Assembly: GCA_020633435.1 (NCBI GenBank)
Contig: JACKDP010000001.1
Location: forward strand, 310,001 to 374,000
Length of the DNA: 64,000 bases
Direction: 5' to 3'
From: Myxococcales bacterium
Lineage (GTDB): Bacteria > Myxococcota_A > Bradymonadia > UBA7976 > UBA1532
The translations under genes and the position numbers were made by a program. Every line of letters starts with the position of its first letter. Position 1 is the first letter of the stretch. Shown piece by piece: positions 18,795-28,612 of the stretch. The notes beneath the pieces were generated by a model that searched no databases, was not told the origin of the DNA, and worked only from the letters and a program-made list of their open reading frames with translations.

Positions 18795-18860
18795 TCGCCC
18801 TCGGAGCAAACGCCGCCGCGGCGGGACCTCCTGAACCCCGACCGACGGGAAGTGGGACTG

Positions 18861-19754
18861 ATGGCCGGAGCGGCAAGACCGATCCACACCGAGGCGGCCG
18901 AGGCGCGCTTCAACGCCTTCGCCGAGTACCTGCTGGGGACCGGCCGGGCGGCGAAGACGGTGGCCTCCTACCGCAGCGACTGGACAGGCCTGGTGCGCTG
19001 GGCCAGCCAGGAGCTGCGGCGGCCCTTCGACGTCGCTGACCTGACCGCCGATCTCGTGAGCGCCTGGCGCGACGAGCTGGCCGCGGCCCAGCAGCAGCCC
19101 GCCACGATCAACCGCAAGCTCGTGTTCGTGAAGCGGTTTACGGACTGGGACGCCCGCGTCTCGGCCGACGCCCGCGAGCAGATCCGCAAGGTCGAGGCCG
19201 TGCCGCAGCCGCCGCGTCGGCCGCGGGGCCTGGATGACTCGGAGCTGGGCCGGTTCCTGACGATCGTCACCCGGGAGGGCTCGGCGCGGGACCAGGCCAT
19301 CGTGCACACCCTGCTCGAGACGGGCCTCAAGGTGAGCGAGCTGGTGCGCCTGCGCCGCGAGGACGTCGTGCTGCGCACCCGGGATGGCTACCTGCGCGTC
19401 CGCACGAGCGCGGAGGGCCGCGGCCGCACGGTGGCCCTGGGCCGCATCGCGCGCCGGGCGCTGCGCCGGTGGATGGGCACCCGCACCGACGCCCACACCT
19501 CGCTCTTCCTGGGGGAGCGCGGCCCGCTCTCGGCCAACGCCGTGCAGCGCATCGTCCGCAAGTACTGCCGCAAGGCCAGCGTGCAGGTCTCGCCCACGAC
19601 CCTGCGCCACACCTTCGCCGCGACGTTCCTGCAGGCCGGGCGCGGTGACCTCACCGACCTGGCCGACCTGCTCGGTCATGACTGCATCGAGACCACGCGC
19701 CTCTACATCCTCGGCGACGAGGACGACGACGAGGACGACGAGGCGGTCGGCTGA
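18861..19754 (+). CDS. Tyrosine recombinase (XerC/D-like) with altered catalytic set
   Basis: 297 residues. An N-terminal SAM-like core-binding domain (about residues 8-100) is followed by a catalytic domain. Compared with XerD, the second Arg (Arg249 in TTLRHTF), the late His (His273 in LLGHD) and nucleophile Tyr282 (TTRLYI) are present. The first catalytic Arg is Lys157 (TGLKVSEL), the beta-hairpin Lys region reads EGRGR, and the His of HxxR is Thr246. The tail is strongly acidic (DEDDDEDDE). There are no integrase-adjacent repeats or phage genes, so it may be a Xer-like housekeeping enzyme, a degenerate one, or a variant with relaxed chemistry. The ATG at 18861 follows GGGAAGTGGG; a GTG at 18786 is less likely. 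Confidence 0.85.
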   Translation: MAGAARPIHTEAAEARFNAFAEYLLGTGRAAKTVASYRSDWTGLVRWASQELRRPFDVADLTADLVSAWRDELAAAQQQPATINRKLVFVKRFTDWDARVSADAREQIRKVEAVPQPPRRPRGLDDSELGRFLTIVTREGSARDQAIVHTLLETGLKVSELVRLRREDVVLRTRDGYLRVRTSAEGRGRTVALGRIARRALRRWMGTRTDAHTSLFLGERGPLSANAVQRIVRKYCRKASVQVSPTTLRHTFAATFLQAGRGDLTDLADLLGHDCIETTRLYILGDEDDDEDDEAVG

Positions 19755-20320
19755 GCCGCCAGGCAGCGCCGCCCCTTCTCGACCGCGCGCCAGAGCGCGG
19801 CGTCCAGCCCCAGCCCCCCCAGCTCCTCCACCGCGAACCACCGCAGGGCCCGGCTCTCCACGCTCACGGTGGCGGCCTCCGGCTGGCGCGTCAGCAGGGC
19901 GTAGCGCACATCCAGGTGGTCATGGGCGGGCTCGTCCCCCCGCCCGGGGATGCGGTGGATGTCCAGGTCCAGGGGGAGCGCCGACAGCGGCGTCAGATCG
20001 GTCAGGCCCGTCTCTTCGTGGGCCTCCCGGCGGGCCGTCTCGAGGGGGTCGTGCTCCTCGGGCTCGGAGTGCCCGCCGGGCTGCAGCCAGCGCTCCAGCT
20101 TGCGGTGCCAGAGCAACAGCAGGCGACCTGCCGGATCGAAGACGAGGGCCGAGCCGGTGAAGTGCCCGAGGGGGTTCGTCCGGCCCAGGCAGTCGGCGTG
20201 GGCGTCGATGAACGCCAGCATCGCCGCCTGGTCGCGCGCCTCGGCGGCGTCCGCCGGCACATGGGCGGCGATGAGGGAGCGCAGCGTCGCCCGGCCGTCG
20301 GGGAGGGGCAGCGTCGTCAC
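19703..20320 (-). CDS. NUDIX hydrolase
   Basis: 205 residues from a GTG at 20320. The Nudix box lies near residues 82-105, beginning GGHSEPEEHDPLETA and ending REAHEETGL; it is one residue longer between the first Glu and the RE pair than the textbook motif, a spacing shared by a GGHxEPxD subgroup. Such enzymes cleave nucleoside diphosphates linked to another group; the substrate cannot be read from sequence. The C-terminus is a polyserine run created where the gene overlaps 52 bp of the acidic tail of the convergent recombinase. It lies 52 bp downstream of the PLD gene and may be the last gene of that operon. Confidence 0.9.
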   Translation of the reverse strand: MTTLPLPDGRATLRSLIAAHVPADAAEARDQAAMLAFIDAHADCLGRTNPLGHFTGSALVFDPAGRLLLLWHRKLERWLQPGGHSEPEEHDPLETARREAHEETGLTDLTPLSALPLDLDIHRIPGRGDEPAHDHLDVRYALLTRQPEAATVSVESRALRWFAVEELGGLGLDAALWRAVEKGRRCLAAQPTASSSSSSSSSPRM

Positions 20321-20372
20321 GGGCTCTCCACCTGAAAACCTGGAGAAAACAGCAGGTTGCGCACGGCGACGC

Positions 20373-21047
20373 TCACCCCAGCCGGCCCCAGAGCCCGTCG
20401 AACTCGGCCTGGAACTGGCGGAGGAGCTGGGGGTGGTTGGTGACGATCAGGTTCTCCTGGTTCTCCAGGAAGGCGCTGCGCGTCCAGTTGTAGCTGCCCG
20501 AGGCGAGGGTGCGGCCGTCGAAGAGCGCGAACTTGTGGTGCATGTGGGAGGGGCTGCGATCGACGCGGACGGGGATGCCAGCGCGCTCCAGATCGGCGAT
20601 GTCGGAGCCGCGGTCGAGGGCCTTGTCGTCGTCCGTCACGATGCGGATGTGCACGCCGCGGCGGGAGGCCTCGTAGATCTCGCGGCTGAGGGCGTCGTCG
20701 GTGATGGTGAAGACGCAGATGTCGACGGTGCGGCGGGCGGCCGCGAAGAGGCCCATGAGGCGCTGGCGCACGCCCTCGCCGGGGCTGAAGAGGGCCTCGG
20801 CGTCGGGCAGCTCGGCGGCGGGCGGCGCCAGGACGCGCTGCACCGCCTCCACCCAGTCGAGGACGACGCCGGGCTCGTAGCTGTCCACGGCGGCGCGGGC
20901 CGCGGCGAAGGCGCGGCTGCGCAGCGCCGGCAGGGAGGCCGGATCCTGGTCGGCCACGAGCGCCCGGAGGGCCTGCTGCTCCCCGCGGGAGAGGGCGCCG
21001 TCGTCGAGGGTCCGGGCCAGGATCTCGTCGAACTCCTTGGGGATCAC
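20373..21047 (-). CDS. Single-HKD phospholipase D-like protein (Nuc/PLD6-like)
   Basis: 224 residues. One HKD motif: His170-x-Lys172 followed by Asp177 (HHKFALFD), then GSYNWT, the Ser/Asn pair of the family. A single motif implies a dimer, as in bacterial Nuc endonuclease and mitochondrial PLD6. The first 95 residues form an acidic helical region outside the catalytic fold. No signal peptide. The GTG start overlaps the stop of the alpha/beta hydrolase (21044-21047). It may cut nucleic acid or cardiolipin-type lipids; its place behind an acyl-CoA ligase and a hydrolase hints at lipids. Confidence 0.85.
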   Translation of the reverse strand: MIPKEFDEILARTLDDGALSRGEQQALRALVADQDPASLPALRSRAFAAARAAVDSYEPGVVLDWVEAVQRVLAPPAAELPDAEALFSPGEGVRQRLMGLFAAARRTVDICVFTITDDALSREIYEASRRGVHIRIVTDDDKALDRGSDIADLERAGIPVRVDRSPSHMHHKFALFDGRTLASGSYNWTRSAFLENQENLIVTNHPQLLRQFQAEFDGLWGRLG

Positions 21048-21934
21048 GGGGCCTCCTCGGGGGGCTGGTCCAGGGCGTCGGCGAACTGGCGGATGAGGGC
21101 GGCCAGCTCGGCCGGGAACTCCACCAGGGCGTAGTGCGTGCCCGCCGGGAACTCGTGGTAGGTCACCTGCGGGATGCGCTCGACGAGCTGCCGCGTGATG
21201 GTCGGCGGCGTGAGGGCGTCGCGGGCGCCGGCCGTGGCCAGCACCGGCACGTCGATCTCGTGCAGCCAGTGCGTCGTGCGGTGGTCGTCGGCCAGCCGCA
21301 CCATCTGCATGTAGCGCCGAAAGTCGAGATCCAGGATGGACTGGATGGCCGGCAGGAGCGCCTGCGGGCGGCCGGTAACATTCCCCGTCGCCTCGAGCAG
21401 CGGCAGGGCGACGCGGCTGCGGCCCAGGCGCTTGAGGACGGGGCGCACCACCGGCATCGCCACGCCGGCGCGCTGGACGGCCCCGACGAGGGTGCTGCCG
21501 ACGCGGCGGGCCACCGGGCCGCCGCCGAAGACGTTGCCCAGGATGTGCTCGTGGGCCCCGTTGATCAGGATGAGGCCGCGCACGTCGGCGCGGTGGCGCA
21601 GCCGCCGCCAGCCCTCCAGGGCCACCTGCACGCCGACGCTCCAGCCGCCGAGGAGGAAGCGATCGACGCCCACATGGTCGAGGAGGCCGTCCAGATCGCG
21701 GATGTGATCCTCGATGCGGAGGCGGTGGGGCTCGGCCGGGGTGGCCGAGGCGTGCATCCCGCGGTAGTCCCACATGAGGACGCGGAAGCGATCGCTCAGG
21801 CGGGCGAGGACGGGATCCCAGGCGTTGAAGGTGCCCCCGTAGCCATGGGCGAGGACGAGCCAGTCGGGGCCGTCCCCCACCACCCGCCAGGCGATGGAGG
21901 TACCGTCAAAAGACGAGTGATATTGCAGGCTCAC
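21044..21934 (-). CDS. Alpha/beta hydrolase
   Basis: 296 residues from a GTG at 21934. Canonical fold: oxyanion region LAHGYGG, nucleophile Ser99 in GGWSVG, acid Asp near ARDALTPP and His in AGTHYALVEFP. Resembles small esterases/acyltransferases of the abhydrolase_1 family. It lies 15 bp after the acyl-CoA ligase and overlaps the PLD gene by 4 bp, so a role in releasing or processing acyl groups is a reasonable inference. Confidence 0.9.
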   Translation of the reverse strand: MSLQYHSSFDGTSIAWRVVGDGPDWLVLAHGYGGTFNAWDPVLARLSDRFRVLMWDYRGMHASATPAEPHRLRIEDHIRDLDGLLDHVGVDRFLLGGWSVGVQVALEGWRRLRHRADVRGLILINGAHEHILGNVFGGGPVARRVGSTLVGAVQRAGVAMPVVRPVLKRLGRSRVALPLLEATGNVTGRPQALLPAIQSILDLDFRRYMQMVRLADDHRTTHWLHEIDVPVLATAGARDALTPPTITRQLVERIPQVTYHEFPAGTHYALVEFPAELAALIRQFADALDQPPEEAP

Positions 21935-21949
21935 GCGCGCAGGCGGTCG

Positions 21950-23761
<1,812 letters not shown>

Positions 23762-23797
23762 CGGACGACTCCTGGCGGGCGGCTGCGGTTGCCCTGG

Positions 23798-23826
23798 GTT
23801 CTACCCTGGCCCGGCACACGGGGCAA
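23798..23826 (-). promoter_or_regulatory. Candidate sigma-70 promoter of the acyl-CoA ligase operon
   Basis: On the minus strand TTGCCC (23826-23821), 17 bp spacer, TAGAAC (23803-23798), about 37 bp upstream of the ATG at 23761. Confidence 0.5.
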
Positions 23827-23917
23827 CGGTCGAGTTGTCACACCCGCGCCACCCGCCCCCTTGCCCCGCAATGCCGGGTCTCCGACACTGTCGTCGGTCA
23901 TCGCCTGGGAGGACCTC

Positions 23918-24313
23918 ATGGGTCGCTGGCTCAACCTGGAGCTGCTGGACAGCACGGGCACGCCGTTTCGGCAGCGGCCCTTCAGCCTGCACTGGGCCGG
24001 AGGCGGGGTGGACGGCACCACCGCGCCCAATGGCTTGATCTCGCTGGAGATTCCGGCGGGGGTCGAGACGGCGACGCTGCGCGTCGCGTGGCGGGAGTTC
24101 ACCCTCGACTTCCGGCTGCCCCCCGCCGACGACGTGGCCGGCGCCCAGGCGCGGCTCAACCAGCTCAACTTCTTCTCGGGCAAGGTGGACGGGGATCTCG
24201 GGCCGAAGACCCGCCAGGCCATCGAGCGGTTCCAGCGGGCCCACCACCTCGACCCCACCGGCGCCCTCGACGCCGCGACGGCGCAGCGCCTCGCCGAGGA
24301 GCATGGCACATGA
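23918..24313 (+). CDS. Small Ig-like plus peptidoglycan-binding-domain protein
   Basis: 131 residues. The first about 70 residues form a beta-rich segment (LELLDSTGTPFRQRPFSLHW); residues about 78-128 are a PG_binding_1 domain with ARLNQLNFFSGKVDGDLGPK and TRQAIERFQRAHHLDPTG. No signal peptide. A short carbohydrate-insertion-like beta domain plus a PGBD without a signal is typical of small proteins encoded beside secreted-toxin genes in type VI secretion and contractile-injection clusters (family knowledge, not proof). It overlaps the phospholipase D gene by ATGA at 24310-24313. Confidence 0.82.
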   Translation: MGRWLNLELLDSTGTPFRQRPFSLHWAGGGVDGTTAPNGLISLEIPAGVETATLRVAWREFTLDFRLPPADDVAGAQARLNQLNFFSGKVDGDLGPKTRQAIERFQRAHHLDPTGALDAATAQRLAEEHGT

Positions 24314-25872
24314 AGCGCAGCCGCGAGGTCGCCGATCAGGGGATGACGCTGCAGGTCACGCTGGCGGACCGCGCCGACGCGGCGCCCAACCGCCTCGTCA
24401 TCTATGACTGGTTCACGCGGGTCGGCAGCCCGCCGCGGGCCGGCAACGACGTCGAGGTGCTGGTCGACGGCGAAGAGACGTGGGCCCGGGTCTTCCAGGA
24501 TCTGGAGGTGGCCGAGGACCGGGTGCAGGTGGCCACGTGGCTGATGCGGGCCGACCTGGAGATGGTGCGGCCCGAGGCGCTGGCCACGGCCGAGCCCGCC
24601 GAGCGGGCGTCGCTGCGGTTCGCCGAGCTGGCCGAGCGGCTGGCCGAGCGGGGGGTCAAGGTGCGGCTGCTCATCTGGGGCGGCACGTACACGCCGCTGC
24701 TCAACCGGTGGCTGCGGCGGTGGTTCTGGAAGGCGCCGTTCGGCATCGAGCTGCTGGAGCAGGACCACCCGCGGCTCATCGGCTCGTACCACCAGAAGAC
24801 GTTCACCATCGACAGCCGGGTGGGCTACTGCGGGGGCATGAACGTCAAGGAGAACGACTGGGACAGCCCGGCCCACCGCGTCTTCGAGCCGCGGCGCAAC
24901 CCCCACAAGACGGGAGCCGCGTTCCGGCGGGCGGTGCAGGCGCGGCAGCAGCGCACGAAGTTCCCGCCGCGGCACGACCTGTCCATGCGCATCGAGGGGC
25001 CGGCGGTCCACGACCTGGAGGTCAACTTCCAGCAGCGGTGGAACCAGTCGCTGCGCCACCAGCGGGCGTCGCTGGTGGGGCGGCTGGCCAACCTCATCCG
25101 CAACACGCTGCTGCGGCGGCCGGCGCACACGCTGATGGCCGAGCCCGAGCCGCGCCAGCCCGAGCAGGGCGACCGCTGGGTGCAGATCGTCCGCACGACG
25201 CCTGGGGGCGAGGAGGGCATCCTCGACGCCTACAAGCGGGCGATCGCCAACGCGCGGAAGTACATCTACATCGAGAACCAGTACTTCCGCAGTCCCATCA
25301 TCGGCGAGGCCATCGCCCGGGCGCTCGACCGCAACCCGCGGCTGCGCCTGGCGGTGGTGGCGTGGCCGGTGGCCGATGGCGAGGTGTCGCGCGATCCCAG
25401 CGGCTACTGGACGGCCCACACCCACCGGCTCATCGCCGAGAAGCTGCCCGACTTCAAGCTGACGCGGCTGATGATCCACGACGCGGACGCGGCGAAGGCC
25501 GCCGACCGGTACCTGCAGGTCGACGTGCACGCGAAGGTCATGGTCATCGACGACCGCTGGCTCACCATCGGCAGCGCGAACATCAACGACCGCGGGTTCA
25601 AGTTCGAGGCCGAGATCAACAGCGTGCTGCTGGACGAGGACGACGCCCGGGCGCTGCGGCTGCGGCTGATGGCCGAGCACCTGGAGGTGCCGGACGCCGA
25701 GATCGAGGAGAAGCTCGGCGACATCGACCAGGCGTTCGACCTGTGGGAGCAGCACGGCGCCGAGAACGCCCGGCGCAAGGCGGCCGGCGAGGGCCCCATC
25801 TCGCGGGTCGTCCACTTCGTGCAGAAGGCCCCGCCCAAGCCCCCCTTCAACATCGGCCAGGGCGTCTTCTGA
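24310..25872 (+). CDS. Two-HKD phospholipase D family protein
   Basis: 520 residues with both catalytic motifs: HQKTFTID at 161-168 followed by CGGMNV, and HAKVMVID at 407-414 followed by GSANINDRG. Both HxK-x4-D patterns are complete, so one chain can form a full active site that exchanges phosphatidyl groups or hydrolyses phospholipids. No signal peptide or membrane span is seen, and the C-terminus ends PPKPPFNIGQGVF. The layout recalls bacterial secreted PLD effectors (Tle5-like) as well as housekeeping enzymes; the coupled PGBD gene tips the balance toward export. It is coupled to both neighbours (4-bp overlap upstream, 1-bp gap downstream). Confidence 0.9.
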   Translation: MKRSREVADQGMTLQVTLADRADAAPNRLVIYDWFTRVGSPPRAGNDVEVLVDGEETWARVFQDLEVAEDRVQVATWLMRADLEMVRPEALATAEPAERASLRFAELAERLAERGVKVRLLIWGGTYTPLLNRWLRRWFWKAPFGIELLEQDHPRLIGSYHQKTFTIDSRVGYCGGMNVKENDWDSPAHRVFEPRRNPHKTGAAFRRAVQARQQRTKFPPRHDLSMRIEGPAVHDLEVNFQQRWNQSLRHQRASLVGRLANLIRNTLLRRPAHTLMAEPEPRQPEQGDRWVQIVRTTPGGEEGILDAYKRAIANARKYIYIENQYFRSPIIGEAIARALDRNPRLRLAVVAWPVADGEVSRDPSGYWTAHTHRLIAEKLPDFKLTRLMIHDADAAKAADRYLQVDVHAKVMVIDDRWLTIGSANINDRGFKFEAEINSVLLDEDDARALRLRLMAEHLEVPDAEIEEKLGDIDQAFDLWEQHGAENARRKAAGEGPISRVVHFVQKAPPKPPFNIGQGVF

Positions 25873-25873
25873 C

Positions 25874-26728
25874 GTGCGGCTGGCCATCGCGACGTGCGCG
25901 GCGCTGCCCCAGCTCGATGACGACGGGCCTGCGCTCCTCGCGGCGCTCGCGGCCCGGGGCGTCGTGGCGGAGCCCGCGGTGTGGACGGACGCGGCGGTCG
26001 AGTGGGGGCGCTTCGACGCGGTGGTCATCCGGTCGACGTGGGACTACGCGCCGCGGCGCGACGCCTTCGTGGCCTGGGCCGAGCGGGTGGAGGCCGAGAC
26101 CCGGCTCGTCAACCCGGCCAGCGTCGTGCGGTGGAACACCGACAAGCGCTACCTGGCCCAGCTCGCTGCGGCGGGGGCGCCCACCGTCCCGCTGACGGTC
26201 GTCGAGTCGCTGGACGCGCTGCGCCTGCCGAGCGATGGCGAGTTCGTCATCAAGCCCACCATCTCGGCGGGCTCGCTGGACACCGCGCGGTTCGGGCCGG
26301 GCGAGCACGACGGCGCCCGGGCGCTGGCGGCGGCCATCCTGGCGAGCGGGCGGGCGGTCCTGTGCCAGCCCTACCAGGCCGGCGTCGACGACGGCGGCGA
26401 GACGGCGCTGCTCTTCTTCGGCGGGCGGTTCAGCCACGCCATCCGCAAGGGGCCCATGCTGCGGCGGGGGGCCGGGCTCGCGACCGGCCTGTACGCCGAG
26501 GAGGCCATCACGGCGCGGACGCCGTCGCCCGCGGAGCACGCCGTGGCGGCGCAGGTGCTCGGGGCGCTGCCCTTCCCGGTGCCCGCGTACGCCCGGGTCG
26601 ACCTCGTCCCTGGGGACGCCGGACCGCTGCTGCTGGAGCTGGAGCTCACGGAGCCCTCCGCCTTCCTCGGCTTCGCGCCGGGCGCGGCGGACGCGCTGGC
26701 CGCGGCGCTGATCGCGGCGGTCGGGTGA
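25874..26728 (+). CDS. ATP-grasp ligase, RimK/DcsG-like
   Basis: 284 residues from a GTG one base after the previous stop. Has an N-terminal flavodoxin-like part (VVIRSTWDYAPRRDAFVAW), a central nucleotide-binding half with FVIKPTISAGS and a C-terminal metal-binding stretch YARVDLVPGDAGPLLLELEL, the usual ATP-grasp order. The WDY-x-PRR motif occurs in the group containing the cycloserine enzyme DcsG. It probably joins a carboxylate to an amine; whether the target is the neighbouring PLD, a small molecule or an unrelated substrate is unknown. Confidence 0.85.
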   Translation: MRLAIATCAALPQLDDDGPALLAALAARGVVAEPAVWTDAAVEWGRFDAVVIRSTWDYAPRRDAFVAWAERVEAETRLVNPASVVRWNTDKRYLAQLAAAGAPTVPLTVVESLDALRLPSDGEFVIKPTISAGSLDTARFGPGEHDGARALAAAILASGRAVLCQPYQAGVDDGGETALLFFGGRFSHAIRKGPMLRRGAGLATGLYAEEAITARTPSPAEHAVAAQVLGALPFPVPAYARVDLVPGDAGPLLLELELTEPSAFLGFAPGAADALAAALIAAVG

Positions 26729-26771
26729 CGATCGAGCGCGGCGGCGACTCCAGGAGCGCGAGGAGGCCCAC

Positions 26772-27299
26772 ATGCACCACGGCGCCCTGATCACCTGCTG
26801 CCTGCTCGCTGCGCCCGCGCTCGCGGAGCCCGTCCTGGGAGGGCGGCTGCTCATCGGCGACGGCGACGCCGCGCCCCATGTGGACACCGGCCTCCGCGCC
26901 GGCGCGCGCCTCGGTCGCGTCGACGTCGGGGGCGAGCTGAGCGTGGGGCTGAGTGGGCGTGAGCACCGGTTCGGGGGCGACACCGCGCCCGCCGTCTACC
27001 GGGTCGACACCTTCCTCTCCGTCGCGCTGCTCGCCGTCGCGGGCGTCGCGCTCGTCGACGTCGACGGCCTGCGCTGGACGCTGGAAGGCGGCCTCGGCCC
27101 CGCGCGCCGCCTCCCGCTGGACGCCGGCGACGAAGCCACCGCCTTCGCGACGCTGGCGGGCACCCACCTGCTCTTCCCCGTCGGCGACCTGTTTGGCGGC
27201 CGCTTCGCGCTGGGGGTGGGCGTGGAGGCGCGGAGCCTGGACCTCGAGGCCCCGAGCCTCGCGGCGGGGCTGCACCTCGCCGCGGTGGTCATGGACTGA
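26772..27299 (+). CDS. Secreted beta-rich protein, possible outer-membrane barrel
   Basis: 175 residues. MHHGALITCCLLAAPALAEP is a signal peptide with probable cleavage after ALA. The rest alternates hydrophobic and polar residues in short strands (ARLGRVDVGGELSVGL, FALGVGVEARSLDLEA), consistent with a small barrel or beta sandwich. No family recognised. Good ribosome site (GAGGAGG) before the ATG. Confidence 0.7.
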   Translation: MHHGALITCCLLAAPALAEPVLGGRLLIGDGDAAPHVDTGLRAGARLGRVDVGGELSVGLSGREHRFGGDTAPAVYRVDTFLSVALLAVAGVALVDVDGLRWTLEGGLGPARRLPLDAGDEATAFATLAGTHLLFPVGDLFGGRFALGVGVEARSLDLEAPSLAAGLHLAAVVMD

Positions 27300-27383
27300 G
27301 CCGGCAGTTTTTTTCAGAAAGTGCGCGACACGCGCCGCGACTGACCGATGTGAAGGGGGCAACCGAAAGAGGAGGCCCCCGCC

Positions 27384-28319
27384 ATGGCCGAGAAGCTGCG
27401 CATCGAGCTGCCCGAGTACGCGGTCCACACCGCGAGGCTCGGGGCGCTGATGATGATCTACGAGACGACGAGCAAGGTGGTCGACGACCGCTTCGCGCTC
27501 GTCCCGACGGAGAAGTGCTCCGAGGTTCTGCTGGGCGTGCTGGCCCAGGCCCAGCGGATGTTCCCGCTCATCGACGTCTACGCCTTCCACTTCCTGTCCA
27601 ACCACCTGCACCTGCTCATCGGGGCCCCGACGCTGCGCCAGAAGAGCGCGTTCCTGGAGTGGACGCTGCGAGAGATCTCCAAGCGGATCAACAAGTTGCT
27701 GGACCGGACGGGCAGCCTGCTGGAGCAGAACCACTGCATCCAGATCACGACGCTGGAGCAGGCGCTGGAGCGGCTGCGGTACGTCATGGGCCAGGCGACG
27801 GCGCAGTTCCTGGTGCGGCACCCGGCGGATGATGTGTTCCCGTGCTCGACGCCCTTCCTGCTGTTCGGCAAGGCGGTGGAGGGGGTGTTCCGGTACGCGA
27901 ACCAGGAGCCGATGACGCTGAAGGTCCGCATCGACCGGCTGCCGGGGCTGGAGGAGCTGTCGGCGAAGGACCACCGGGCGCTGATGTGGACGCTGGCGGA
28001 CGGGCTGGCGGCGGAGGCGCGGCCTCGGCGGAAGAAGGCGGGGGTGCGGATTCCGGAGCCGGAGGCGCTGCGGCGGATCGACCCGATGACGCGGCCGAAG
28101 ACACGGGACCGCAGCCCGGCGCCGGTGGTCCATGGGCCCAAGGAGCACCAGCAGCGGTGGCGGGAAGCCCATGAGGAGCTGCGGGCGGCCTACACGGTGT
28201 CGACGCTGGCCTACTACGCGTGGCAGGACGACCCGACGCAGCCGATGATCCCGTGGCCGGCGCACACGCTGCCGCCGGCCTTCTCGCGACCGAGGCGACC
28301 GCGAGCCGGCGCGGCCTGA
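27384..28319 (+). mobile_element. RAYT-like (IS200/Y1) transposase-family protein
   Basis: 311 residues. N-terminal about 150 residues match the Y1_Tnp/REP-associated transposase fold: YAFHFLSNHLHLLI carries the metal-binding His74-x-His76 pair, and DRTGSLLEQ matches the GRTG-x-LW turn. The helix that normally holds the catalytic Tyr reads REISKRIN with no Tyr, so the nuclease may be inactive or use another residue. The C-terminal half (about 170-311) is Arg/Pro-rich and not recognised. Strong ribosome site GAGGAGG. Two REP-like repeats with GTAG lie just downstream (28502-28598), the context expected of RAYT genes. The gene could be domesticated. Confidence 0.75.
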
Positions 28320-28501
28320 CGGCCCGCCGGCGACACCGAAGTCAGGGCAGGTCGCGCGCGAGCGCCACGGGAGAGATCCGCCCGCTCGACGGCGCGCGAG
28401 GCCCGACTCCACAGCCCTGCCCCCCATCGACCCTCCACCGCACCGCCTCCCACCCGCACCTCCGCCTTCCCCCCCCCGAACGCGTCCACCCCCACCGCAA
28501 T

Positions 28502-28534
28502 CTTGCGGTCCTCCCGCGGCCTACCCGGTAGGCG
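28502..28534 (+). repeat. REP-like repeat, copy 1
   Basis: 33 bp beginning CTTGCGG and ending TACCCGGTAGGCG. It contains the inverted pair CTACC-C-GGTAG and the GTAG tetranucleotide typical of REP elements. A second hairpin, CCGCAA-TC-TTGCGG (28495-28508), overlaps its left end. It lies 183 bp downstream of the RAYT-like gene. Confidence 0.55.
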
Positions 28535-28565
28535 TTCCCCCACCCGGCTCCAACGCCAGCGGAAA

Positions 28566-28598
28566 CTTGCGGGGCCTCACGGGTGTACCCGGTAGGCG
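28566..28598 (+). repeat. REP-like repeat, copy 2
   Basis: 33 bp, same orientation and length as copy 1, 64 bp further on. Both ends are identical to copy 1 (CTTGCGG and TACCCGGTAGGCG); the middle differs but forms its own stem, CGGGT-GT-ACCCG. It ends 14 bp before the 3' end of the convergent CotH-type gene, so it could also act in its transcript end. Confidence 0.55.
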
Positions 28599-28612
28599 AG
28601 TGGGGTCTGGGG

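Noticed and set aside
18786..18860. GTG at 18786 as start of the recombinase
   Set aside because: It overlaps the best promoter and adds a poorly conserved leader; the ATG at 18861 has a better ribosome site.
23918..25872. Calling the PGBD/PLD pair a type VI effector outright
   Set aside because: No vgrG, hcp, tss or PAAR gene lies in the window; only the layout is suggestive.
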